A stretch of 9,367 nucleotides of DNA from an uncultured Eubacteriales bacterium (GCA_900549865.1 URPU01000088.1:1-9367); one strand, 5' to 3'; numbered from the stretch's first letter, positions 1 to 6,843 are shown. The notes: a model not told the origin generated them from the sequence alone. Translations and numbers: made by a program.

Positions 1-20
1 CAGAACGCAGCGAAGCTTTC

Positions 21-49
21 TCGAAAAAGCGGCAAAGCCACTTTTTCGA
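21..49. repeat. Inverted repeat / hairpin upstream of the BMP-fusion gene
   Basis: Two perfectly complementary 9-bp arms, TCGAAAAAG (21-29) and CTTTTTCGA (41-49), enclose an inner GGC-AAA-GCC mini-hairpin with one C/A mismatch between the two stems. It lies 32 bases before the ATG at 82. It is not followed by a T-tract, so it is not a classic terminator, although it could still end transcription from a gene to the left. A dispersed intergenic repeat or a 5' UTR structure is also possible. Confidence 0.55.
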
Positions 50-81
50 CAGTCTTATATCACCACGCTGGAGGGCTGCAC

Positions 82-2031
82 ATGAGCAGACAGGAAGCAG
101 TTGAACAATACGCGCACGCGCTTAAGGCCGGGCAGCGGTACTACAAGGCCGCCGTCAGCCGCGGCGGATACCCGTACCCGCTGGTGCTGGACGATATTCT
201 GGACGAGGCGACAGTGGCCGGGCGGGCAAATCTCGGTCTTGTGAACATCCCCTCCGAGCTTGTCATCGGCACGAAGTCCGCCGGGCGCATGTACGCGCTG
301 GCGGGGAATTTCATGCCGCTGCTTGAGGAGACGACGGAGTTTGCCGCCAAGTGGATAAGCCTATGCGAAGCGCATCTGGGCGACGAGGGCATCCGCGACC
401 CGGTGAAATGCTTTGAATACATGGGCAAGTTCTACGTGCAGGAGGGCAACAAGCGCGTAAGCGTGCTGAAAAGCTACGGCGCGCCGGGCATCCCCGGCAT
501 AGTCACGCGCATCGTGCCGGAATACTCCGACGATCATGAGGTCGTCGTGTACTACGAGTTCATGCGCTTTTATCAGCTCAGCCGGCTGTATCTCATCTCC
601 TTCCGCCACCGCGGGCAGTACGCGCGGCTACAGGCGCTTCTCGGCTTTGAGGCCGGGCACGAGTGGACGGATAAGGAGCGGCTGAGCTTCACCGCGGGCT
701 TTCTGCACTTCCGGCAGGCCTTTAAAAAGCTGAACACCGAGAACCTTGACGTGACGCCGGAGGAGGCGCTGCTGGTCTGGCTTCAGGTATATCCCTTTGC
801 GGACATAAAGGGCCTGACGCAGCCGGAGCTGACGAAAACCATCGCCGCGCTCTGGCCGGACATAAAGGCCCTGACGCTGGCGGAGCCGATAGAGGTCAGC
901 ACGGAGCCGGACGAGCGCGCGCAGGGCATACTTTCAAAGCTCCTCAGCGCCGCGCGGCCGGAGCATTTGAAGGTCGCCTTCATATACGCCTTTGACCCGA
1001 AGGTGAGCGCGTGGACGCGCGCGCACGAGCACGGGCGCGAATACATTGCCGGGCGCCTCGGCACGAAGCTGAGCATCGGCGTGTACCCGGCCTACAACGG
1101 GGAGTATTACGAGGCGATGACGCGCGCCGTGAAGGACGGGGCGCAGGTGATATTCGCAACGACGCCGCACATGATAGACGCGTGCCGGCGCGTCGCGGCG
1201 GAAAACAGCGGCGTGAAGGTGCTAAACTGCGCGCTGTCGCTGCCGTACACCGGCGTGCGGATGTATTATGCGCGCATATACGAGGCCAAGTTCATCACCG
1301 GCGCGATAGCCGGGGCAATGACGGAAACGGACGCGGTGGGCTATATCTCGAACTACCCCATATACGGCGTTCCGGCAAGCGTGAACGCCTTTGCACTCGG
1401 CGTGCGCCTGACGAACCCCCGGGCGCGGGTGAAGCTGCGCTGGACGTGCACCCCCGGCGACCCGCTGGGCGATTTCCTGTCGCACGGGATAACCGTGATA
1501 TCCAACCGCGACGCCACGAACCCCGTGAAGTCGCACTGGGCGATGGAATGGGGCACGTACAAGCTGGGAACCGACGGGTCGCTTCTGCCGCTGGCCGTGC
1601 CGTGCTGGCACTGGGGGCGCTTTTATGAGAAGGTGCTGCTCAGCATCCTTTCCGGCGCGTGGAACGACGCGCCCGGCGGGCACGCTATAAACTACTGGTG
1701 GGGCATGGACACCGGCGTTATCGACATACAGCTCAGCTCCTCTCTGCCGGACGGGGTGCACTCGCTGGCGGACATTCTGAAAAAGGGGCTTGTCAGCGGG
1801 GCGGTCTCGCCGTTCCGCACGCGCATAAAGGATCAGCACGGCGTGCTGCGCTGTGACGGTGAGCATGAGCTGACGGCAGATGAGATAATGAAGATGGACT
1901 GGTTCTGCGACAATGTGGACGGCGCGCTGCCCGGCTTCGACGAGCTTCTGCCGAAGTCACAGGGGCTGGTGCGGCTGCTGGGCATATACAGAAACGAACT
2001 TCCCCCGGTAAAGGAGATCACTCAGCTTTGA
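82..2031 (+). CDS. ParB-like / BMP (Med-type) substrate-binding fusion protein, cytoplasmic
   Basis: A 649-residue protein. Residues about 112-145 carry a ParB/sulfiredoxin-like segment (Y118-V-Q-E-G-N-K-R125, then a Pro/Gly-rich strand). Residues about 295-575 read as the basic membrane protein fold (BMP, PF02608) of PnrA nucleoside receptors and Bacillus Med: a starting beta strand LKVAFIY, and the typical F-ITGAIAG and YISNYPIYGVPASVNAF segments at 404-437. BMP proteins are normally exported lipoproteins feeding an ABC importer. This one has no signal peptide, lipobox or membrane segment, and no permease or ATPase gene follows, so a cytoplasmic ligand-sensing role is more likely; the ligand is unknown, with nucleosides the family precedent. 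The start is supported by GGAGG at 70-74, seven bases before the ATG, but the frame stays open to the left edge, so a longer form is not excluded. It is translationally coupled to the phosphoesterase gene. Confidence 0.85.
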   Translation: MSRQEAVEQYAHALKAGQRYYKAAVSRGGYPYPLVLDDILDEATVAGRANLGLVNIPSELVIGTKSAGRMYALAGNFMPLLEETTEFAAKWISLCEAHLGDEGIRDPVKCFEYMGKFYVQEGNKRVSVLKSYGAPGIPGIVTRIVPEYSDDHEVVVYYEFMRFYQLSRLYLISFRHRGQYARLQALLGFEAGHEWTDKERLSFTAGFLHFRQAFKKLNTENLDVTPEEALLVWLQVYPFADIKGLTQPELTKTIAALWPDIKALTLAEPIEVSTEPDERAQGILSKLLSAARPEHLKVAFIYAFDPKVSAWTRAHEHGREYIAGRLGTKLSIGVYPAYNGEYYEAMTRAVKDGAQVIFATTPHMIDACRRVAAENSGVKVLNCALSLPYTGVRMYYARIYEAKFITGAIAGAMTETDAVGYISNYPIYGVPASVNAFALGVRLTNPRARVKLRWTCTPGDPLGDFLSHGITVISNRDATNPVKSHWAMEWGTYKLGTDGSLLPLAVPCWHWGRFYEKVLLSILSGAWNDAPGGHAINYWWGMDTGVIDIQLSSSLPDGVHSLADILKKGLVSGAVSPFRTRIKDQHGVLRCDGEHELTADEIMKMDWFCDNVDGALPGFDELLPKSQGLVRLLGIYRNELPPVKEITQL

Positions 2032-2648
2032 AAATACTCATCGTGTCCGACGAAGAAAACCCGTATCTTTGGGATTACTACACACCCGGCCGGCTTGCCG
2101 GGATAGATATGATACTGTCCGCGGGCGACCTGAAGGCAAGCTATCTCAGCTTCCTTGTCACCATGGCGAACCGCCCGCTCCTGTACGTGCCCGGCAACCA
2201 CGACGCCGCCTATGCCGCCGCGCCGCCGGAGGGCTGCGACTGCGTGGACGGAAAGCTCGTCACTGTGAACGGTCTGCGCATTCTTGGCTTCGGCGGCAGT
2301 CCGATGTACTCGGGCGGCCCGCATCAGTACACCGAGCGGCAGATGGAGCGGCGCATACAGCGCCTGCGCCTGAAGCTTGCACGCGCCGGGGGCGTGGACA
2401 TCGTGCTGGCGCACGCGCCGCCGCTCGGCTGCGGCGACGCGGACGACTTCGCCCACCGCGGGTTTGAGGCCTTCCTTCCCCTGCTGGACAGGTATAGCCC
2501 GAAGTACTTCATCCACGGCCATGTGCACAAAAGCTACACCGGCGCTGGCTTTCAGCGCGTACAGCGCTACGGCGGGACGCTTGTGATAAACGGCTCGGGG
2601 AAATACGTCCTCGATACGGATATACTTGATACGGATACGACAAAATAA
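2028..2648 (+). CDS. Calcineurin-like metallophosphoesterase
   Basis: A 206-residue soluble protein with the metallophosphoesterase motifs in order: D8 in SDEE, GDL at 33-35, GNHD at 56-59, H129 in AHAPP, and GHVH at 164-167. These give the two-metal site that hydrolyses phosphomonoesters or phosphodiesters; its length fits the small YfcE/MJ0936-like group. The first motif is usually D-x-H; here it is D8-E9-E10, so one metal ligand appears replaced by Glu. The start is TTG at 2028, chosen because the protein begins directly with the first beta strand (KILIVSD) and because AAGGAG lies at 2011-2016. The TTG overlaps the TGA of the previous gene (TTGA), indicating translational coupling, so the two proteins are probably made in similar amounts and act together. 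The substrate cannot be deduced. The C-terminus ends in a duplicated LDTD pentapeptide. Confidence 0.9.
   Translation: MKILIVSDEENPYLWDYYTPGRLAGIDMILSAGDLKASYLSFLVTMANRPLLYVPGNHDAAYAAAPPEGCDCVDGKLVTVNGLRILGFGGSPMYSGGPHQYTERQMERRIQRLRLKLARAGGVDIVLAHAPPLGCGDADDFAHRGFEAFLPLLDRYSPKYFIHGHVHKSYTGAGFQRVQRYGGTLVINGSGKYVLDTDILDTDTTK
2610..2639 (+). repeat. Two-copy 15-bp tandem repeat at the 3' end of the phosphoesterase gene
   Basis: Positions 2610-2624 and 2625-2639 match at 12 of 15 bases (ctcgatacggata followed by cttgatacggata) and encode LDTDI-LDTDT. The unit is in frame, so it adds five residues to the C-terminal tail beyond the catalytic fold without disturbing it. It looks like a small replication-slippage duplication. 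Confidence 0.7.
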
Positions 2649-2668
2649 ACCGAACGGAGAGAGATGCA

Positions 2669-2995
2669 ATGAATGAAAACGTGATAAAATTTTTTGAGCT
2701 TTACGACGCCGACGAGGCGCTGCGCCGCCGCGTGGACGAGGCCGAGGCCAATTACCCCGGCTCGCTGGAGCTGCGCGAGGCCGTATGCGAGGCCGTGCTG
2801 CTGCCCATCGCGGCGGAGCTTGGCCTGCCCTTCACTATCGACGACCTGCGCAAGTATGAAACGCGCAAGAAGATGACACGTGCAGCGCAGGACCCGGACG
2901 AATGGCTGAACACGCCGGACGACGGCGGCTGCGCCTACTGGCTGCTTGACCGCGGCTGGTCCGACGACGAGGCCAAGTTCTGCGGTGGAAAATAA
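2669..2995 (+). CDS. Nif11-like small protein, possible Gly-Gly leader peptide
   Basis: A 108-residue acidic protein. Residues 1-66 resemble the helical Nif11 domain: a starting MNENVIKFFELYDAD, a charged LRRRVDEAE helix, and LGLPFTIDDLRKY near residues 51-63 matching the usual G-F/I-x-x-T/D-D-L ending. Nif11 domains serve as leaders of some ribosomally made peptide natural products but also occur in proteins with no such role. Here D84-D85-G86-G87 is followed by C88 and a 21-residue tail with a second Cys at 105, which has the layout of a Gly-Gly leader and core. No modifying enzyme, peptidase or exporter lies in the window, so a precursor role is speculative. The start is supported by GGAGAGAG at 2656-2663. 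It follows the phosphoesterase by 20 bases and precedes a strong terminator, so it is the last gene of the operon. Confidence 0.75.
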   Translation: MNENVIKFFELYDADEALRRRVDEAEANYPGSLELREAVCEAVLLPIAAELGLPFTIDDLRKYETRKKMTRAAQDPDEWLNTPDDGGCAYWLLDRGWSDDEAKFCGGK

Positions 2996-3016
2996 ATACC
3001 GGCAAAGACGAAGATA

Positions 3017-3060
3017 TCCCCGGCGGGTGCAGGCTTTGGCTGCACCCGCCGGGGAATTTT
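3017..3060. terminator. Intrinsic terminator between convergent operons, probably bidirectional
   Basis: A perfect GC-rich stem pairs 3017-3032 with 3040-3055 (CCCCGGCGGGTGCA against TGCACCCGCCGGGG at its core) around a 7-base loop. On the + strand it is followed by A and TTTT, ending the operon whose last gene stops at 2995. On the - strand the sequence after the stem is ATATCTTCGTCTTT, moderately T-rich, so it can also end the operon whose last gene stops at 3082. No other terminator is visible between the two. Confidence 0.88.
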
Positions 3061-3081
3061 ATATGTTGATCTCTACCGGCC

Positions 3082-3924
3082 TTATCCGCGGCCCGGCTCA
3101 AGTATGCTGACGGATTCGACGACCATGTCGTCCACGGAAACATACGGGATGTTGCTTTCGCGCACCTCAAGCTCGCGCGCGATATGCGCAAGCGTCTCAA
3201 GCTCTGCCGTGCCGCACACCGTCACGAGGTAGCCGCGCGAGGCGTCAAACAGCAGCACGTAATTTGCGCGGTCGTTTTCGTAATCATAGCTCGTGCCGCT
3301 GTAGTCGGAGCTTATCATCTGCACGTGCCACGCGCCCCAATCCTCCTCGCTTACGACCTCCGCCCGGCCGCTGATGACATAGCGGCTGTTGCCGGTGGGC
3401 ACGTTCTGGATGTCGATGACATACGGGATGCTGTTGGAGCAGCCGTCGCCGTCGTTTATGAGGTGCTGCGTCCAGCCGTCGGCGTCGGTCATGCCGTAGG
3501 TCGGCTCATCCGGCAGCCAGAAGCAGCGGAACTGCGGCACATTGCGCGCCTCCTCCGGCCCCGTGAAGGAAAAGCTCATCCCCGCATCGGGCAGGACGGC
3601 CTTGGCGTCGGTTATTATATTCCCGTCCGCGTCGGCATAGGTGTTGCGTCCGGCAAGCCCCTCGCCCTCCGTGATCTCCTCGCGCTGCATGGTGAAGCTT
3701 GTAACGGCGTAGGCCGTCACGCTCAGCAGCGCCGTCAGCGCCGCCGCGAGAAGCACAGTGCGCAGCGTCTTTTTTGCGCGGCGCGGCGCGGCCTTCGGCA
3801 CGGGCGCGCCTATATTTTCAAAAACCGCCGCCTTGACGCGTCCGGTCAGCGCGGCGTCCGCGCGGCCTATATCGACCTTCTCCGGGCAGATGCCCGCGCA
3901 CGCGTCAGTTAAATATATTTTCAC
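3082..3924 (-). CDS. Single-pass membrane protein, probable anti-sigma factor (DUF4367-like outer domain)
   Basis: A 280-residue protein. The short cytoplasmic part (1-52) is basic just before a membrane segment at about 53-75 (TVLLAAALTALLSVTAYAV), giving N-in topology, with about 200 residues outside. Near the end, NYVLLFDASRGYLVTVCGT (221-239) followed by ELETLAHIARELE resembles DUF4367-type domains found in anti-sigma and sporulation-associated membrane proteins. The gene overlaps the sigma-factor gene by 20 bp and starts with GTG preceded by AGGGGG seven bases upstream, the usual layout for translationally coupled sigma/anti-sigma pairs. The inference is that the cytoplasmic part holds the sigma factor at the membrane until an envelope signal releases it. 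I see no clear zinc-binding H-x3-C-x2-C anti-sigma motif, although C9 and C13 lie near the N-terminus. An unrelated sensor role is the main alternative. Confidence 0.75.
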   Translation of the reverse strand: MKIYLTDACAGICPEKVDIGRADAALTGRVKAAVFENIGAPVPKAAPRRAKKTLRTVLLAAALTALLSVTAYAVTSFTMQREEITEGEGLAGRNTYADADGNIITDAKAVLPDAGMSFSFTGPEEARNVPQFRCFWLPDEPTYGMTDADGWTQHLINDGDGCSNSIPYVIDIQNVPTGNSRYVISGRAEVVSEEDWGAWHVQMISSDYSGTSYDYENDRANYVLLFDASRGYLVTVCGTAELETLAHIARELEVRESNIPYVSVDDMVVESVSILEPGRG

Positions 3925-4462
3925 AGCTATACCCCCTCTCGGTCAGATAGGCCAGAAGCCGCTTCCGACCGCGCGCAAGCTTCGTGCGCACCGTTCCGGC
4001 GTTCAGCCCCATATCTCCGGCGATGTCCTGCGTTTTCTGGTAGAGAAAATAGTGGCGCTGGAATATCTCCCTGTCCGGCTCCGGCAGGGATTCGACCGCG
4101 CGGCGCGTGATATCCCCCAGCTCGTCGAGGATATACTGCTCCTCCGGAAGCTTGCAGTCGGCAAGCGGGAAATCGTCCTGCAAGGGCTCGCTTATGCGCA
4201 TGGCGCGCAGACGCGACTTCGCCTTGTTGCGCGCGATGGCCGCGATGTATGCCTTCAGCGCGCCCGCTTCGGCGTTCAGGCGGCTGTACCACAGCGCCGT
4301 GAACACGTCGGACACGGTCTCCTCCGCGTCCTCCTCGGGCAGCATCCCGGCAAAAACGTTGGACACTATCGCGTAGACATATGGCGTGTAGATATCTATT
4401 ACCTCGCCCAGCGCCGCCGTGTCGCCCTTTTGCAGCCGGGAGACAAGCTTTTTCTCATTCAC
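3905..4462 (-). CDS. RNA polymerase sigma factor, ECF subfamily
   Basis: A 185-residue protein with the two-domain layout of sigma-70 ECF factors. Region 2 covers about residues 20-90, including DAEETVSDVFTALW (45-58, the core-binding and -10 recognition helix) and AYIAAIARNKAKSRLR. Region 4 covers about 122-175, with the typical LPEPDREIFQRHYF and a helix-turn-helix at 144-169 (TQDIAGDMGLNAGTVRTKL) that reads the -35 element. Region 3 is absent, as expected. The start is GTG at 4462; AAAGGGGG lies eight bases upstream and no in-frame ATG is nearby. The gene sits 42 bases after the lipoprotein gene and overlaps the putative anti-sigma gene, so all three are probably one transcript. Its regulon is unknown; the ECF-like promoter at 5482-5510 suggests that it activates its own operon. 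Confidence 0.92.
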   Translation of the reverse strand: MNEKKLVSRLQKGDTAALGEVIDIYTPYVYAIVSNVFAGMLPEEDAEETVSDVFTALWYSRLNAEAGALKAYIAAIARNKAKSRLRAMRISEPLQDDFPLADCKLPEEQYILDELGDITRRAVESLPEPDREIFQRHYFLYQKTQDIAGDMGLNAGTVRTKLARGRKRLLAYLTERGYSCENIFN

Positions 4463-4504
4463 GCGCCGCGCCCCCTTTCTTCATGTTCTCCATACGCCGC
4501 CCCT

Positions 4505-5437
4505 TCAGCCCTCCGGCCAGACGGGCGTATCGTACAGCGCGTACAGGTCGTCCTCATACAGATTCAGCATGTAAAGGCCGCCGCCCGCCGTCTCGCTCAG
4601 CGTCCACAGCTCCTCCGGCGTCGCCGTGATGAAGAGGATGTAGGAAACGTTCTCCTTCCCGTCGTAAACCTCCGTCATTTTCCGCACCTGCACGTCTGCC
4701 CCGGCCTTGCTGAGCGCCTTTGCCGCCGCCGTGTCGTATTCAAGCGTAAGGGCGCTTGCAAGCTTCTGCGTATTCTCGGAATCCAGGCGCATGACCTTCT
4801 GTCCCTTTTCGTACAGCTCGAACCACTCCCGCGGGAGCTTGTCGAAATCATCCCTGTACCAGCTAAGCTTCGCCAGCGGATAATCGTCGGGGTCAACGTC
4901 GAAGTCATAGTCCTCCGCCGGAAGCTCCCCGGCCATGGCCTTATAATAGATGCTCATCGCGCTGCGGTTGGCCTCCAGCGCCTCCAGCACGTGGGCATAG
5001 CGCGCGTCGTACGCATAGCCCGGAAGCGGAACGAGGTTGAATATCCGCTTCTCATCCTGCGGCAGCGCGCGTATCGCCTCCAGCCGCGCGGGCTCTATGT
5101 AGAAGCAGCCGATGCGCTCATCCTCGGCCTGCGCGCACTCATAGCTCGTGATGTAGCCAAGCGCCGGGTCGCGCGGCGTCTCCGGCGCGGCGTCCTCGGG
5201 AAACCAACTGCCGGCGCGCACGAAGGGCGCTTCATCCGCGCCGTGGCTCCCCTCCGCAAGCGCCGGCACAGCCGATGCAGTTGGCGTTGGGGGCAGCGCC
5301 GTTGGCGTTATCTCCGCCGGGGTTGCCTCCGCCGGGACGTTATCCTGCGGCGCGGCATCCCCCTGCGCCGCGCCGCAGCCCGTCAGCGCGGGCAGCGCCA
5401 GAATAAAACACAATAAAAAAGCAAAAAGCCTCTTCAT
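4505..5437 (-). CDS. Secreted lipoprotein of unknown function, first gene of the sigma operon
   Basis: A 310-residue protein. The N-terminus is a textbook lipoprotein signal: MKR, a hydrophobic stretch to residue 17, and the lipobox L18-T19-G20-C21, predicting lipidation at C21 and anchoring on the outer face of the membrane. A Pro/Thr/Ala-rich spacer follows (about 28-60), then a folded region (about 70-310) rich in Tyr, Trp and acidic residues that I do not recognise. An upstream in-frame GTG at 5476 would place 13 residues before the signal; the ATG at 5437 is preferred because AAAGGAG lies six bases before it and the signal peptide then begins correctly. Its position directly before the sigma/anti-sigma pair suggests an envelope sensor or a member of the regulon, but the sequence gives no direct evidence of interaction. 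Confidence 0.85.
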   Translation of the reverse strand: MKRLFAFLLCFILALPALTGCGAAQGDAAPQDNVPAEATPAEITPTALPPTPTASAVPALAEGSHGADEAPFVRAGSWFPEDAAPETPRDPALGYITSYECAQAEDERIGCFYIEPARLEAIRALPQDEKRIFNLVPLPGYAYDARYAHVLEALEANRSAMSIYYKAMAGELPAEDYDFDVDPDDYPLAKLSWYRDDFDKLPREWFELYEKGQKVMRLDSENTQKLASALTLEYDTAAAKALSKAGADVQVRKMTEVYDGKENVSYILFITATPEELWTLSETAGGGLYMLNLYEDDLYALYDTPVWPEG

Positions 5438-5481
5438 TTTTCGCTCCTTTCCGTCCGGTTTTATCGTTCCGTTCACTTATA

Positions 5482-5510
5482 TAAACGCAGCGGGAGTTGA
5501 AAATGTTTCA
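5482..5510 (-). promoter_or_regulatory. Candidate ECF-type promoter of the lipoprotein-sigma-anti-sigma operon
   Basis: Read on the - strand, TGAAAC (5510-5505) is followed by a 17-base spacer and CGTTTA (5487-5482), about 45 bases before the lipoprotein start. TGAAAC with a 16-17 base spacer and a CGT -10 core is the known pattern of Bacillus sigma-W, sigma-M and sigma-X promoters. A TATATA at 5483-5478 offers an overlapping housekeeping -10, but no good TTGACA lies 17 bases from it. The match is by eye, and its relation to the sigma factor encoded downstream is inferred. Confidence 0.5.
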
Positions 5511-5543
5511 GCTTTTTGCAAAATTATTCGGTTTTTCGCGCGT

Positions 5544-6812
5544 TCAGGACGCGGAGGCCTCCTCCGGCGCAGACGAGCACAGATACACGCCGGAAAAGCC
5601 CGCGGCAAGCGTGTCGTCCGTGAAGGTGATGCTCATCTTATCCGTGATGACCATCTCCTTGCTGGCAATGAGCAGATAGTTGCCGCGCGGGCCGTCAAAT
5701 GGCGCGTCCTTGGGCAGATTGTAAAGTATATCGTCGGCCACGAGTCTGGCGTTCTCCTTAACTATGGGATAAGTGCAGTCAAGGATGAGCACGCCGGTGA
5801 ACTCCTGCGAAAGTAAAAACTCCGTTCCGTCGCGCGTGAAGTCGGCAGCGGAAACGTAGGTGAGGCGGTCAAAGCGCGCGGCCTCGCCGCTGAGCGCGGC
5901 GGTATCCGCCATCTTGCCGGTGTCGTTCTCCACATTCTCGTCTATTATGTCACGGATGGTCTCAAAATATATGGTCTGCCCCTTGTCGTTGGGGTGGATG
6001 GAGTCGGAAAAGGCCGTGAAGAAGTCCTTCTCGCCGAGGGCGTAGTGCGCGGCGAAGGTGTCCGCCACGGGGATATCATAATACTTGCACACCGTCTCCA
6101 TGGACATCATCTTGTTTGTGTGGCCGCCCTCGGTGGCCTCAAGCACGGATATCACCGCGCAGTCCGGATAGCGGTAGTGTATGGCGCGCACGAGCGCCTC
6201 GAAATAAACGCCGTAGTCCTTGTCCGCATCGTCGCGCGCGAAGCACAGCACGGCGAGGTCATAGTCCACTCCGTCGTCCAGCTCCATCGCCGTGAAGTAG
6301 CCCTTCACGACGGTGCTCCCCTCCGCGGCAAGATTTGTCACGGACATCGTGCCCGTATAGTCGCCGCCGGAGAGGTATTTATCCTCAACATACGCCTTGA
6401 GCTGGGCGATCCACGTGGTATCATCGCCGCTTGCACCCTCGCCGCTGATGACGGAGTCGCCCATGACGAGCATATTCACGTCGCACCCGTGCGCCAGCTT
6501 CTGATAAAAGCTGTACTTCTTCCCCTCTTCGACGCGCGCGGCGCGCGCCTCCTCTGCACGCTGCTGCGCCGCCTGTGCCTGTTCGGCCTCCTGCGCGGCG
6601 GCGTCCGCATCAGTTTCGCCCTCCGTCGGCGTCTGCACCGGCTGCGCCGTCTGCTGCGCGGGCAACTGCCCGGCGCGCTCCAGCTTTATCTGGCGCGCTT
6701 CCAGCATGATGATATAGCCCAGCACGGCTGTCAGCAGCACAAGCACGGCGATGAGTATCAGCTTCGTGGTGCGGCTGTAATTCGGCTTCCGGTATTTGCG
6801 AAATCGGCGCAT
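5544..6812 (-). CDS. Membrane-anchored SGNH/GDSL-family hydrolase
   Basis: A 422-residue protein. A basic N-terminus (RRFRKYRK) precedes a membrane segment at about 18-37, so the enzyme faces outward. Next come a Gln/Pro/Thr-rich spacer and an Ala/Glu-rich, probably coiled-coil stretch (about 67-97). The catalytic domain starts at about 100: LVMGDS (S120, nucleophile, block I), the block II Gly in NLAAEGS (G165), and block V D270-S-I-H273-P-N, giving the Ser-Asp-His set. The usual block III G-x-N-D reads CFARDD, so the oxyanion-hole Asn is not obvious. A further 100 residues or so after the hydrolase core may form a beta-rich extra domain. Family members remove acetyl or other ester groups from polysaccharides or lipids, so a cell-envelope or capsule substrate is likely but not shown. 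ATG 6812 is chosen over TTG 6827 because GGAGAG lies seven bases before it. No terminator is seen between its stop and the lipoprotein gene. Confidence 0.85.
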   Translation of the reverse strand: MRRFRKYRKPNYSRTTKLILIAVLVLLTAVLGYIIMLEARQIKLERAGQLPAQQTAQPVQTPTEGETDADAAAQEAEQAQAAQQRAEEARAARVEEGKKYSFYQKLAHGCDVNMLVMGDSVISGEGASGDDTTWIAQLKAYVEDKYLSGGDYTGTMSVTNLAAEGSTVVKGYFTAMELDDGVDYDLAVLCFARDDADKDYGVYFEALVRAIHYRYPDCAVISVLEATEGGHTNKMMSMETVCKYYDIPVADTFAAHYALGEKDFFTAFSDSIHPNDKGQTIYFETIRDIIDENVENDTGKMADTAALSGEAARFDRLTYVSAADFTRDGTEFLLSQEFTGVLILDCTYPIVKENARLVADDILYNLPKDAPFDGPRGNYLLIASKEMVITDKMSITFTDDTLAAGFSGVYLCSSAPEEASAS

Positions 6813-6843
6813 TTTCTGTCTCTCCAATTTTCATATTCTTGTA

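Noticed and set aside
1222..1866. 214-codon open frame on the - strand within the BMP-fusion gene
   Set aside because: It is antisense to the conserved BMP domain, Arg/Ala/His-rich, and shows no recognisable family.
2022..2669. 215-codon open frame on the - strand opposite the phosphoesterase
   Set aside because: The + strand carries all the phosphoesterase motifs in order; the antisense frame is nearly coextensive and shows none.
3758..5416. 552-codon open frame on the + strand
   Set aside because: It lies opposite the anti-sigma, sigma and lipoprotein genes, which have clear motifs and ribosome binding sites. Its product is Arg/Leu-rich with no domain, typical of an antisense frame in GC-rich DNA.
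5438..5476. Longer lipoprotein start at GTG 5476
   Set aside because: It would put 13 polar residues before the signal peptide, whereas ATG 5437 has an ideally placed AAAGGAG and begins the lipoprotein signal correctly.
6813..6827. TTG start at 6827 for the SGNH hydrolase
   Set aside because: No ribosome binding site precedes it, and GGAGAG lies between it and ATG 6812 at the correct distance for the latter.
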